Source of the DNA: Deltaproteobacteria bacterium
Lineage (GTDB): Bacteria; Desulfobacterota; GWC2-55-46; DRME01
Reading direction: 5' to 3'
Assembly (NCBI GenBank): GCA_011375175.1
Contig: DRME01000047.1
Span: 1 to 58,820 of the forward strand
Length of the DNA: 58,820 nucleotides
Positions 40,737 through 49,102 of this stretch are shown piece after piece. The notes under the pieces were generated by a model, which saw only the letters and a program-made list of their open reading frames with translations, was not told the DNA's origin and ran no database searches. The stretch's first letter is position 1. Each line of letters begins with the position of its first letter. Both the position numbers and the translations under genes were made by a program.

Positions 40737-41789
40737 ATGGAAGGGTTGAATAAGATCCTGCTCGTCAGAAAGGACAACATAGGCGACCTCGTCTGCACCA
40801 CGCCGGCGCTGCGGGCCCTGCGGCGCCGTTATCCGCGGGCCCGCATCGGCCTTCTCACAAACTCCTACGCGGCCCCGGTGGTGGAGGGCAACCCCGACGT
40901 CGACGATCTCTACGTATACACCAAGGAGAAGCACTCCGGCCGCGGCAGGCTCGCAGCGCTCACGGCCAACGCCGCCGTCATGATGCGCATAAGGCGGGCC
41001 CGCTACGACGTGGCCCTGGGCTGCGGCTCCTGGTCGCCGAGCCTTGCCCGCTACGTGCTCCTCACGGGCGCGCCGGTGCGCATAGGCTACCGCCGGGGTG
41101 GAGGGGGGAGGCTCTGCTACACGACGAGGCTCGCCGAGCCGCAAGAGCCCCTCCACGAAGTCGAAAAGACCTTCCGCCTGCTCGCCCCCCTGGGCATCGA
41201 AGGCGAGCCCGGTCCCATGGTCCTCGCTGCCGACGAGGAAGAGCGCCGCCGCTGCGCATCGTTTCTAACGGCCCGCGGCAGGCGAGGGTCGAGGCCGCTT
41301 TTCGCCGTATCCATAAGCGCGCGCATCGACCGCAACAGGTGGCCCATAGAGAAGTTCGCCACCCTCATCGAAGAGATCGCCGAAAAGGGGCTTGCCGACG
41401 TGATGGTTCTCTGGGCGCCGGGCCGAAGCGACGACCCCCGCTTCCCGGGCGACGACGAGAAGGCGCAGCGGCTGGTCGCCCTCTGCGGCCCGCCGGTCTT
41501 CGCCCTCCCCACGCCGACGCTCAAGTCGCTCGCCGCGGCGCTCTCGCTCTCCGACCTCGTCGTAACCCTCGACACGGGCTCGCTCCACATGGCCGCGGCC
41601 CTCGGCAAACCGGTTGCGGCGCTCATGACGCGGGCCAAGTCGCTCGCCTGGCGGCCGTGGAAGACCAGGGCCGCCGTTGTCGCCGCCCCGGAGAGCGTGG
41701 AGACCATAACCGTCGAAGAGGTCATGGAGGCCGTCACCGGGCTCGCCGAAGAAGCCTTCGAGGGGTCCGCCGTGGAAACCGGGCCGTGA
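40737..41789 (+). CDS. GT9 heptosyltransferase-family protein
   Basis: 350 residues. KILLVRKDNIGDLVCTTPAL at the start and VTLDTGSLHMAAALGKPVAAL in the second domain. The usual DSGPMH motif is altered to DTGSLH, and the C-terminal Cys cluster of the other family members is missing, so it may use a different donor or acceptor. The ATG at 40737 follows GGAAGG; upstream in-frame codons are repeat sequence. The stop overlaps the next start (GTGA). Confidence 0.85.
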   Translation: MEGLNKILLVRKDNIGDLVCTTPALRALRRRYPRARIGLLTNSYAAPVVEGNPDVDDLYVYTKEKHSGRGRLAALTANAAVMMRIRRARYDVALGCGSWSPSLARYVLLTGAPVRIGYRRGGGGRLCYTTRLAEPQEPLHEVEKTFRLLAPLGIEGEPGPMVLAADEEERRRCASFLTARGRRGSRPLFAVSISARIDRNRWPIEKFATLIEEIAEKGLADVMVLWAPGRSDDPRFPGDDEKAQRLVALCGPPVFALPTPTLKSLAAALSLSDLVVTLDTGSLHMAAALGKPVAALMTRAKSLAWRPWKTRAAVVAAPESVETITVEEVMEAVTGLAEEAFEGSAVETGP

Positions 41790-42937
41790 AGATAGGGCTT
41801 GTGCGCAGGAGGTATACGCCCTACGGCGGTGCCGAGGTCTTTCTCGACAGGTTCATCGACGGGCTCATCGGCCGGGGCCACTCGGTGGCGCTCTTCGCCT
41901 CGCGGTGGGAGGAGCGCGAGGGCGTGGAGTTTCACGGGGTCCCGGAGTGGGGGCCTTCCTTCATGAGGCCCCTGGTCTTCGCCGTCAACGCATCGAGGGC
42001 CGCGGCGGCGGCGCGCTGCGACGTGGTGCTGGGCCTTGAGAGGACCTGGTGCCACCATGTCTACAGGGCGGGCGACGGATGCCACCGCGAGTGGCTCGAA
42101 CGGAGAAAGAGGTTCCTCGGCCCGGCAAGGCGCCTTCTCCTTGCGCTCAACCCGCTACACCGCGTGCTCCTCTACATCGAGAGACGGCTCTTCACGGCCC
42201 CCGACCTCAGGCTCGTCGTCGCCAACTCGCAGCGCGTAAGGCGGGAGATCGCGGCGCATTATGGTTTGCCGCCGGAGCGCATCCGTGTTATATATAACGG
42301 GATCGCGCCGCCGGAGCCGGGCGCGCACAGGCGCGCGCAGGCCCGAAGGGCCGTGCGCAGCGGGCTCGGCATCGCCGAAGACGACGTGGTCGTCCTCTTC
42401 GTGGGCTCCGGCTTCGAGCGCAAGGGCCTAGGCTTTCTCATCGAAGCCCTTGCGCTCCTTTGCGGGGACCGTGAGAACCCGGGAGCGCGGCACGTAAGGC
42501 TTGTGGTCGTGGGCAAGGGCGGGACCCGACGCTACCGCCGCCTCGCCCGCCGCCTCGGCGTGGAGGGGCGGATCCGCTTTGCGGGACCGCAGCGCGCAAC
42601 CCCCGACTACTACCTGGCCGCCGACGTATTCGCCCTCCCGACCATATACGAGCCCTTCAGCAACGCCTGCCTCGAGGCCATGGCGCTGGGGCTCCCGGTC
42701 GTGACCACCAGGGCAAACGGTGTCGCCGAGATAATGACCGACGGCGTGGAAGGCGCCATTGTCGACGACCCGGCCGACGCGGCCGCCCTGGCCTCGGCCC
42801 TCTCGCGCTTTCTCGACGAAGGCGCAAGGGCCGAGGCCGGACGGCGCGCCGCACATACCGCCTCGGCCTACACCATGGAGCGCACGGTCGACGAATTTCT
42901 CAAGGAGCTCGAAAGGGTCGCATGCGCAGATACCTGA
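41786..42937 (+). CDS. GT4 LPS core glycosyltransferase (WaaG-like)
   Basis: 383 residues. YTPYGGAEVFLDRFIDGL, CHHVYRAGDGCHREWL, NSQRVRREIAAHYGLPPERI, VIYNGI, FVGSGFERKGLGFLIEAL and the late YEPFSNACLEAMALGLPVV segment match the WaaG (LPS glucosyltransferase I) group closely. It would transfer glucose to heptose II. GTG start coupled to the preceding GT9 gene; the 3' end overlaps rfaE1 by 16 bases. Confidence 0.9.
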   Translation: MKIGLVRRRYTPYGGAEVFLDRFIDGLIGRGHSVALFASRWEEREGVEFHGVPEWGPSFMRPLVFAVNASRAAAAARCDVVLGLERTWCHHVYRAGDGCHREWLERRKRFLGPARRLLLALNPLHRVLLYIERRLFTAPDLRLVVANSQRVRREIAAHYGLPPERIRVIYNGIAPPEPGAHRRAQARRAVRSGLGIAEDDVVVLFVGSGFERKGLGFLIEALALLCGDRENPGARHVRLVVVGKGGTRRYRRLARRLGVEGRIRFAGPQRATPDYYLAADVFALPTIYEPFSNACLEAMALGLPVVTTRANGVAEIMTDGVEGAIVDDPADAAALASALSRFLDEGARAEAGRRAAHTASAYTMERTVDEFLKELERVACADT

Positions 42938-43929
42938 GCGTCAGGAAGGGACGCGCCCTCATCGACGGCTTTGCCGGAGCGCGGGTGCTCATCATAGGCG
43001 ACCTCATAATGGACCACTTCATATGGGGCACGGTGCGCCGCATCTCGCCCGAGGCGCCGGTGCCGGTCGTGGACGTCACCTCCGAGAGCATCCTGCTCGG
43101 CGGATGCGCCAACGTGGTCAACAACATCCACAGCCTCGGCGGACGCTGTCTCGTAACGGGCGTCATAGGCCGCGACGACGACGGAAAGAGGCTCGTAAAG
43201 GCCCTGCGCGAGCGCTCCATACCGACCGACGGCATCTTCGTCGACGCAGGACGCCCCACGACCATCAAGACCCGCGTCATAGCACACAACCAGCAGGTCG
43301 TGCGCTTCGACAGGGAGAACAAGAAAAAGATAAGCGAGGGCACCTGCCGGAAGGTCCTCGCCTACGTCAAAAAGACCATGAAAGAGGTGGACGTGGTCGT
43401 CATCTCCGACTACTCCAAGGGACTGGTAAGCGCCGGGCTCGTCGAGGAGGTGACGGCCCTCGCACGGGACGCCGGCAAGATCGTGGCCGTCGACCCCAAG
43501 GTGGAGCACTTCGACTACTACAGGGGCGTCACCCTCGTAACGCCCAACAACGACGAGGCCTCCAGGGCCTCGGCCGTCGAGATAGAGGACGAGGAGAGCC
43601 TGCTGCGGGCGGGGACGCGGCTGCGCGAGCGGCTCGGCTGCCGGGCCGTGCTCATAACGCGCGGCGAGCACGGCATGAGCCTCTTTGACGGCGATGACGT
43701 AACCCACATCCCCACCGTCGCCAAGGAGGTCTACGACGTGAGCGGCGCGGGCGACACGGTCATAGGCGTCATGGCCCTTGCCCTGGCCGCAGGGGCCGCC
43801 ATGAAGGAGGCGGCCGTGCTCGCCAACTTCGCGGCCGGTGTGGTGGTGGGAAAGGTCGGCACCGCCACGGTGAGCCCCGACGAGCTCGCGGCGGCGCTGG
43901 GGGCGGAGTTCCGCAGGAGACGGCGCTGA
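42922..43929 (+). CDS. rfaE1: D-glycero-beta-D-manno-heptose-7-phosphate kinase
   Basis: 335 residues, PfkB/ribokinase fold, the stand-alone N-terminal half of HldE. ISPEAPVPVVDV, GGCANVVNNIHSLGG, SDYSKGLV, VDPKVEHFDYY, TPNNDEA and the catalytic DVSGAGDTVIGVMALALA are all present. It makes heptose 1,7-bisphosphate, the substrate of GmhB. The start overlaps the WaaG-like gene, so the ADP-heptose enzymes are made with the transferases that use the product. Confidence 0.95.
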   Translation: MRRYLSVRKGRALIDGFAGARVLIIGDLIMDHFIWGTVRRISPEAPVPVVDVTSESILLGGCANVVNNIHSLGGRCLVTGVIGRDDDGKRLVKALRERSIPTDGIFVDAGRPTTIKTRVIAHNQQVVRFDRENKKKISEGTCRKVLAYVKKTMKEVDVVVISDYSKGLVSAGLVEEVTALARDAGKIVAVDPKVEHFDYYRGVTLVTPNNDEASRASAVEIEDEESLLRAGTRLRERLGCRAVLITRGEHGMSLFDGDDVTHIPTVAKEVYDVSGAGDTVIGVMALALAAGAAMKEAAVLANFAAGVVVGKVGTATVSPDELAAALGAEFRRRRR

Positions 43930-43946
43930 AGAGGAGGCATCAGGCC

Positions 43947-44477
43947 GTGCGTCCCGGCGAGCCCGAAGAGGTGAACCTCGTCATGAGTGTTATCACAGGC
44001 GAACGCCGCCTCTTCGCCGAGGTCTTCGCAGGCCTCGCAGGGCGCTTCGGACCCATCGAGATGATGAGCCCCCTCTTCTCCTTCGATCATACGGACTACT
44101 ACAGGGAGGAGTTCGGCGAAGGACTGCTGCGAAGGTTCATAAGCTTCGAGAGACCCGTCCCGCCCGACGAGCTGGCCGATCTCAAGCTCTTTACAAACGG
44201 CGTGGAAGAGACGTACAGACGGGACGACGGCAGGCGCAGGGTCAACATCGACCCCGGCTACCTCACCCTCGAACGCCTCGTGCTCGCCTCGTGCAAGAAT
44301 TTTACGCACAGGATATACCTGGGCCGCGGCGTCTACGCCGACCTGACCCTCGTTTACCGCGACGGCGAATTCAGGGCCCTCGAATGGACCTTCCCCGACT
44401 ATATCGACCAGAGGGCCTTCGGCTTCCTCCACGGCGTGAGAAGACGCTACGCAAGAAAGATAGGCCGAGGCCTGTAA
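43947..44477 (+). CDS. DUF4416 family protein
   Basis: 176 residues. Blocks FDHTDYYREEFGEGLLRRF, ADLKLFTNGVEE, RRVNIDPGYLTLERLVLASC, the HRIYLGRGVYADLTL strand and WTFPDYIDQ are diagnostic for DUF4416, a family common in delta-proteobacterial-type and Nitrospirota genomes and often found near LPS, yicC and gmk genes. Function unknown. A GGAGG lies at suitable spacing before the GTG. It is the last gene of the LPS cluster. Confidence 0.9.
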   Translation: MRPGEPEEVNLVMSVITGERRLFAEVFAGLAGRFGPIEMMSPLFSFDHTDYYREEFGEGLLRRFISFERPVPPDELADLKLFTNGVEETYRRDDGRRRVNIDPGYLTLERLVLASCKNFTHRIYLGRGVYADLTLVYRDGEFRALEWTFPDYIDQRAFGFLHGVRRRYARKIGRGL

Positions 44478-44478
44478 C

Positions 44479-44812
44479 CGGGGGAGACTTTATACTGCCC
44501 GCGCCGGCTGCCACTGGGGGCTGTACCGGGGAGTCCGGGCCGCAAAGGCGTAACAACCCCGCCTGGCGCGGGCCGGACTCCCCGCTACAGCCGAAGATAC
44601 GAATAACATACGATGGGGCGAGGGGGAGAAACGTGGGCCTGTGGCCCTCGGGCCTGTGGCCCTTCTACAGAAAGTTTCCCCCAGGGCAATTAATCAGAGT
44701 TTCCCTGCGGTCCGCGGAGGTTCGGACCGCAAAGGCGTAAAAAACCCCGCCTGGCGCGGTCCGAACCTCCGCGGACCGCCCCCAGCGGGCGGGGGGGACG
44801 TACGAACGGCAT
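44479..44812 (-). repeat. Compound palindromic element with two K hairpins (E16)
   Basis: Fills the gap between the DUF4416 gene and yicC. The first inverted K is at about 44518-44592 (arms CTGTACCGGGGAGTCCGG.../...CCGGACTCCCCGCTACAG). H1 with doubled GGGCCTGTGGCCC inserts and a terminus (GGGCAATTAATCAGAGTTTCCC) follow. A second inverted K is at about 44707-44781 (arms GCGGTCCGCGGAGGTTCGG.../...CCGAACCTCCGCGGACCGC). No gene here. Confidence 0.88.
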
Positions 44813-44894
44813 ACCATGCAAGCCCTGACTCCTTCGAAAAAGGGAGCCCTGTGAGGGCGCGGAAAAACTCGAAAGCTTCCCGCGGGGAGGAAAC

Positions 44895-45761
44895 ATGCTC
44901 AAGAGTATGACCGGATACGGCAGGGCCGGGTTCACCCTCGACGGCGAGGGTTACGTGGTGGAGGTGAAGACACTCAATCACCGCTACCTGGACCTGAAGG
45001 CGAGGCTGCCCGAGCGGTTTTTCCCGCTCGAAAGCCGGGTGCGCGAGGAGGTGAAGCGCCGCTTCTCGCGCGGTCACGTAACGATCCAGGTGCGGCCCTC
45101 CCAGGGCGCAGGCGCCGCCTTCTCGCTCAACATGCCCCTTGTGAGGGCCTACCTCGAGGCCGCCGACAGGCTGCGCGACGAGCTCGGCATCGACGGGGCC
45201 GTGGACGTGCCCTTTCTGCTCAGGATAAAGGAGGTGCTCGGCGCAGGCGAAGAGGGGGACAGCGAGCGCGACTGGCGGGTCTTCTCCGAGGGGCTGGGCC
45301 GCGCCCTCGACGAGGTCGACGCCTGGCGCAGGCGCGAGGGCGGCGACCTGGCCGTCCACATCGGCGCCGGCATCAAACGGCTCGACGCCCTCATGAAGGA
45401 GATCGAGAGGCTCGCCCCCGAGAGTTTCGAGGCCCACAGAAAACGCCTCTCCGACGAGCTCGCAAGGCTTGTGGGGGAAAACGTGGACGAGACGAGGCTC
45501 ATACAGGAGGCGGCGCTCCTTGCCCAGAAGGCGGCCGTGGACGAGGAGATCGCCCGCTACAGGAGCCACCTGAACCAGTTCTCGCGCTACATGGATAGCG
45601 ACGAGCCCGTGGGAAAACGCCTCGACTTCCTCTGCCAGGAGATATTGCGCGAGGCCAACACCATTGCCTCCAAGTCCCCGGACGTGAGGATCGTCCAGGC
45701 CGTGGTGGAGATAAAGAGCGAGCTCGAAAAACTGCGCGAACAGGTCCAGAATATCGAGTGA
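44895..45761 (+). CDS. yicC: YicC-family endoribonuclease
   Basis: 288 residues. MLKSMTGYGRA at the N-terminus, the VEVKTLNHRYLDLKARLPE block, a long helical middle, and the C-terminal DFLCQEILREANTIASKS followed by conserved VVEIKSELEKLREQVQNIE are the YicC/DUF1732 signatures; YicC is reported as an RNA endonuclease affecting small-RNA turnover. GGGGAGG precedes the ATG. Placement just before gmk and rpoZ is the classic arrangement, although the small gene often found between yicC and gmk (DUF370/RemA) is absent. Confidence 0.95.
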   Translation: MLKSMTGYGRAGFTLDGEGYVVEVKTLNHRYLDLKARLPERFFPLESRVREEVKRRFSRGHVTIQVRPSQGAGAAFSLNMPLVRAYLEAADRLRDELGIDGAVDVPFLLRIKEVLGAGEEGDSERDWRVFSEGLGRALDEVDAWRRREGGDLAVHIGAGIKRLDALMKEIERLAPESFEAHRKRLSDELARLVGENVDETRLIQEAALLAQKAAVDEEIARYRSHLNQFSRYMDSDEPVGKRLDFLCQEILREANTIASKSPDVRIVQAVVEIKSELEKLREQVQNIE

Positions 45762-45828
45762 GCCCCTTCAAGGGATCTTGCGGGTGACGTTTTTTCATTT
45801 GGCAAAGGGGCCGCTAAAATGTTACCTT

Positions 45829-45834
45829 TATAAT
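45829..45834 (+). promoter_or_regulatory. Possible -10 box ahead of gmk
   Basis: A perfect TATAAT in an AT-rich patch within the 200-base yicC-gmk gap. The best -35 match, TTGGCA at 45799-45804, is 24 bases away, too far for a standard promoter, so an activator or a different sigma factor would be needed. Confidence 0.3.
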
Positions 45835-45962
45835 CAAGGGAGCGGCAGGGCCGCAGGCGATACGGGGGGCCGGCGCCTCATGGGGCCGCCGGCCCTCCGC
45901 TTGTCGCCTGAGCCGCCGGGCGGCCCCAATGCGGTGGCGGTAGAGGGCCGCCGGGGAAGAGG

Positions 45963-46682
45963 TTGAAGAAGCGAGGCATACCCTTCATAGTGTCGGCGCC
46001 CTCGGGCACGGGCAAGACGACGCTGTGCCGCATGGCCGTGGAGCGTTTCGGCGACCTGCGCGAATCGATATCCTATACGACCAGGCCGCCGCGGGAAGGC
46101 GAGGTCGACGGCATCGACTACCGCTTCGTCGATGCCGCGGTCTTCGACGAAATGGTGCGCACCGATCGGTTCGTCGAGTACGCCGAAGTGCACGGCAACC
46201 GCTACGGCACCTCGGCCCGCGACCTCGCGGCCCTGCTCGACTCGGGCGAGGACGTCATACTCGATATCGACGTCCAGGGCGCCGAAAAGGTGCGGCGCTC
46301 CGTCGAGGGGGGCGTGTACATCTTCATCCTTCCGCCCTCGCTCGAAACCTGCGAGGCGAGGCTTCGCGCCCGAGGCAAGGACAGCGACGAAACCATACGC
46401 CGCCGCCTTCTTCAGGCGCGCCACGAGATCGGGTGCGCGGCCCTCTACGACTACATCATCATAAATGACAGGCTCGAAGAGGCCTTCACGAAGCTGAGCT
46501 CCATCATCGTCGCCGAGCGTTCGAGGGCGTCGAGGATGGCCGACCGGGTCCGCGCTCTCTTCGGTGAAGGGGACCCTCCGGGCCCTGAGGCCGCGGTCGC
46601 AACAGTGCCGTCCCGGGGCCTGCAGGGCGGAGAGCCCGGCGATAACGACAAAGGAGGTTCCACAAGCTCATGGCGAGAGTAA
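45963..46682 (+). CDS. gmk: Guanylate kinase
   Basis: 239 residues. P-loop [42 protein letters not shown] and [11 protein letters not shown] are complete GMP-kinase motifs. It converts GMP to GDP. TTG start with GGGGAAGAGG just upstream; the family opens a few residues before the P-loop, which fits. The C-terminus is about 35 residues longer than E. coli Gmk and low in complexity, and overlaps the rpoZ start by 13 bases. Confidence 0.95.
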   Translation: MKKRGIPFIVSAPSGTGKTTLCRMAVERFGDLRESISYTTRPPREGEVDGIDYRFVDAAVFDEMVRTDRFVEYAEVHGNRYGTSARDLAALLDSGEDVILDIDVQGAEKVRRSVEGGVYIFILPPSLETCEARLRARGKDSDETIRRRLLQARHEIGCAALYDYIIINDRLEEAFTKLSSIIVAERSRASRMADRVRALFGEGDPPGPEAAVATVPSRGLQGGEPGDNDKGGSTSSWRE

Positions 46683-46933
46683 CCATCGAAGACTGTCTCG
46701 ACAAGGTGCCCAGCCGCTTTGCGCTCGTCCACATGGCGGCACACAGGGCGCGTCAGCTCCTCAAGGGGGCCAGGCCCTTCGTCGACTCCGACAACAAGGC
46801 CGTCGTCACCTCCCTTCGTGAAATAGCCGCCGGTGCGGTGCTGGCCGCCATAGAGGGCGAGGAGACCGAGTCCCGGCCTTTGCCGCCCGAAGAAGCGGCC
46901 GAGACGAGCGGCGGCAGCGAAACCCCTTCCTGA
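46670..46933 (+). CDS. rpoZ: RNA polymerase omega subunit
   Basis: 87 residues. [20 protein letters not shown] and the [27 protein letters not shown] core match RpoZ. It aids RNA polymerase assembly and, with the beta' subunit, forms a ppGpp site; a DksA-like partner is encoded at 20440-21039. AAAGGAGG lies within the gmk end, about 13 bases before the ATG. Confidence 0.93.
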   Translation: MARVTIEDCLDKVPSRFALVHMAAHRARQLLKGARPFVDSDNKAVVTSLREIAAGAVLAAIEGEETESRPLPPEEAAETSGGSETPS

Positions 46934-46938
46934 GGCAG

Positions 46939-47060
46939 GCAAAGAAAAACAGGTTGGTCCGGGCGGGCGCGGCAGGGGCGTCGGGATTGCGGCGGGGGTG
47001 TTCTGCCGCTGGGATGCGGCAAGTTTCCGAAGGTTAGCGAGGCGATTGTTTTTTCTTTGC
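46939..47060. repeat. Long-spaced inverted repeat after rpoZ
   Basis: GCAAAGAAAAACA (46939-46951) is matched by TGTTTTTTCTTTGC (47047-47060) on the other side of about 95 GC-rich bases. One extra T is the only mismatch. It is AT-rich, unlike the dispersed elements, and directly precedes element E17. Could be part of a bidirectional transcription end; no compact GC hairpin plus U tract is visible. Confidence 0.45.
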
Positions 47061-47061
47061 T

Positions 47062-47300
47062 TAGGAAGCTCTGATTTATTGCACTGAGGGAACCTTTTTG
47101 TAAAGGGTCATAGACCCACGGGTCACAGACCCCCGGTTCCCTCAGACTCCCTCCAAAAACTTTTAATGCGACCTGGTTTCCCCCTGTTTTGCCTGGCAAA
47201 ACAGGGGGAAACCAGGTCGTATTGAAAGTCTTTGAAGGGGGTCTGGGGGAAACTTTCTACAGAAAGTTTCCCCCAGGGTCATTAATCAGAGTTTCCCTTA
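47062..47300 (-). repeat. Dispersed palindromic element, inverted H2-C-H1 copy (E17)
   Basis: Order is reversed relative to E2: AGGAAGCTCTGATTTATTGC, H2 with a GGGTCATAGACCC-type insert, CAGACTCCCTCCAAAAAC, C palindrome with arms GACCTGGTTTCCCCC.../...AACCAGGTC, AAAGTCTTTGAAGGGGGTC, perfect H1, and terminus. The terminus gives the stop codon of the MBL gene on the minus strand. Confidence 0.92.
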
Positions 47301-48127
47301 CTTTCTTTTTTCAAAGCGGATCCGTCGCTGCGCAGGGTTATGTCGCCGCGCTCGGCGGTGATCAGCACGCGGGCCCCGGCCCTGCGCAGCCTCTCCACCA
47401 CCTCTTTCGACGGATAGCCGCGCCTGTTGCCGCTGTCTATGGAAATGACGGCGTAGCGGGGTGAGACGGCCTTGATAAAGGCCTCCGAGCTTGCGTCTGC
47501 CGCGCCGTGGTGGCCCACCTTGAGAAGCTGCGCCCGCAGATCGACCCCCTTTTCGATGAGGTACCGCTCGGTCTCGAGGCCGCCGTCCCCCATGAGCAGT
47601 ATGCGCACGCCGCCGTGACGCACCATGATGACCAGCGAGTTGGTGTTCCAGTCCCGCTTCTCTCCCCCGTAGCGCATGACGTGGAAGGTGACCTCGTCGA
47701 AGGAGATCTCCTCGCCGTCGGCCGGGACGCGGTAGCGGCCGGTCCTGAAGAGGTCGGCGAAGTAGCGGTACATGTCGCCCTCGCACCCCGGGGCCTTGAG
47801 CTCCACGCCGTTGTCAAAGCGCAGGGCCTCCTCGATGAAGGGCGCGAGGTGGAAGACGCCGCCCATGTGGTCCGGGTGGTGGTGGGTTATGAAGACGGCG
47901 TCGAGGCTGTCGATCGAGCGGCGGCGCAGGGCTTGGGCCACGGAGCGGCCCGTGACGAGGTTGCCCGTGTCGACGAGGACCTTTTTTCCGCCCGGCGTCT
48001 CGACGAGCACGGCCTCGCCCTCGCCCACGTCGAGAAAGGTTATGACCGCCTCTCCCGCAATGGCGCCGGCGGGCGAGAGGAGCGCAAGAAGGATGATCAG
48101 CGCCGAAAGAGCAGCAGTCCCGCCCAC
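47282..48127 (-). CDS. ComEC-like metallo-beta-lactamase-fold hydrolase, exported
   Basis: 281 residues. A hydrophobic signal (ALIILLALLSPAGAIAG) precedes an MBL domain: FLDVGEGEAVLVETPGG, the metal motif THHHPDHMGG, LLMGDGGLETE and VGHHGAADASSEAF. This is the stand-alone form of the ComEC C-terminal domain. The GTG at 48127 has GGAGG upstream and overlaps the VanZ-like gene by 31 bases. The last residues, KGNSD, come from the repeat terminus. Substrate unknown; a nucleic acid or phosphodiester is plausible. Confidence 0.88.
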   Translation of the reverse strand: MGGTAALSALIILLALLSPAGAIAGEAVITFLDVGEGEAVLVETPGGKKVLVDTGNLVTGRSVAQALRRRSIDSLDAVFITHHHPDHMGGVFHLAPFIEEALRFDNGVELKAPGCEGDMYRYFADLFRTGRYRVPADGEEISFDEVTFHVMRYGGEKRDWNTNSLVIMVRHGGVRILLMGDGGLETERYLIEKGVDLRAQLLKVGHHGAADASSEAFIKAVSPRYAVISIDSGNRRGYPSKEVVERLRRAGARVLITAERGDITLRSDGSALKKESKGNSD

Positions 48128-48591
48128 AGTCCCATTCCTCCGGCCACGGCATTTATGAAGACGTCGCGCAGGTCGCCCACACGCATGGGCAGCAGGTGTT
48201 GGATGAATTCGTCCGTCGCCCCCACGAACGTCACGAAGATGAAGGCAGCCACTGCGGCCCCAAGCCCCCTGCCCGCGGCCTTGAGCGCAAGCAGCCCCAG
48301 AAGGCCGTATTCTATGAAGTGGACCCGCTCCTGCGGCAGGTCGAGCGCGAACCACGCCGCGCCGAGGACCGCCGCCGCCGCGGCCGCAAAGGCGGCGGCC
48401 CTGAGGATCCCCGCGGTCCTTGCCACCGCAAGGGCCGCAAGGACCGCGCAGACCAGGAGCGCCGCGTCGACGCCGAGGGCCACTCCGTCCCTGCCCGCCA
48501 GGACCTCGGCTCGGCGCAGAAGCGGCTCCATGAGCGGCAGCGTCAGGTATATGACGACAACGTAGGTGGCGATGAAAAGGCGCAGCCCCAT
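48097..48591 (-). CDS. VanZ-like membrane protein
   Basis: 164 residues with four to five hydrophobic segments. HFIEYGLLGLLALKA, the FVTFVGATDEFIQHLLPMRVG segment and DVFINAVAGGMGLWAGLL match the VanZ-like family (E/D and DE-x-x-Q-x-x pattern). Function in most bacteria is unknown; VanZ itself lowers teicoplanin binding. It follows lspA by 5 bases, so it belongs to the ileS-lspA operon. Confidence 0.88.
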   Translation of the reverse strand: MGLRLFIATYVVVIYLTLPLMEPLLRRAEVLAGRDGVALGVDAALLVCAVLAALAVARTAGILRAAAFAAAAAAVLGAAWFALDLPQERVHFIEYGLLGLLALKAAGRGLGAAVAAFIFVTFVGATDEFIQHLLPMRVGDLRDVFINAVAGGMGLWAGLLLFRR

Positions 48592-48596
48592 GGTCC

Positions 48597-49085
48597 TTAT
48601 CCCCGCCGCTCTTCACCCGATTCGGCGCCCCCGAGGTAGTGGGCCGAGAGGGCGAGGACAACGCCCACGGTGATGGCCGAGTCCGCCACGTTGAAGGCCG
48701 GCCAGTGGTAGGGGCCCGCGTGGAAGTCGAGAAAGTCGACGACCTCGCCGAAACGGAGCCTGTCGATGAGGTTGCCCACGGCGCCGCCGGCGACGAGGGA
48801 GAGGGCCGCCACGGTGAGCCGGTCCGTGGCGCTTCGCAGAAGAAAGGCTATGACCACCAGGGCCGCCGCGGTGACGGCCACGAGAAAGACCGTGCGGACC
48901 ATGCCTCCGTCGCTCAAGATGCTGAAGGCGGCGCCGGGGTTGCGCACGTGGACGAGGTTGAAGAAGCCGGGAACGACCTCGACGACGTCGTGGAGCGCAA
49001 GCCGTGAGATGACGAGAAGCTTCACGAGCTGATCGACGACCACGACGGCGCAGGCCGTGACGGAGACGACGAGGCGCCTGTCCAT
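48597..49085 (-). CDS. lspA: Lipoprotein signal peptidase (SPase II)
   Basis: 162 residues with four membrane helices. The aspartyl protease dyad is visible in GNLIDRL and in FNVADSAITVG, with the conserved VRNPGAAFSIL. It cleaves diacylated prolipoproteins in the inner membrane, for example the redoxin lipoprotein in this window. ATG at 49085 gives the expected start MDRRLVV. It lies 17 bases after ileS, the usual bacterial order. Confidence 0.95.
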   Translation of the reverse strand: MDRRLVVSVTACAVVVVDQLVKLLVISRLALHDVVEVVPGFFNLVHVRNPGAAFSILSDGGMVRTVFLVAVTAAALVVIAFLLRSATDRLTVAALSLVAGGAVGNLIDRLRFGEVVDFLDFHAGPYHWPAFNVADSAITVGVVLALSAHYLGGAESGEERRG

Positions 49086-49102
49086 AACTTCCCGCCCGGG
49101 GC

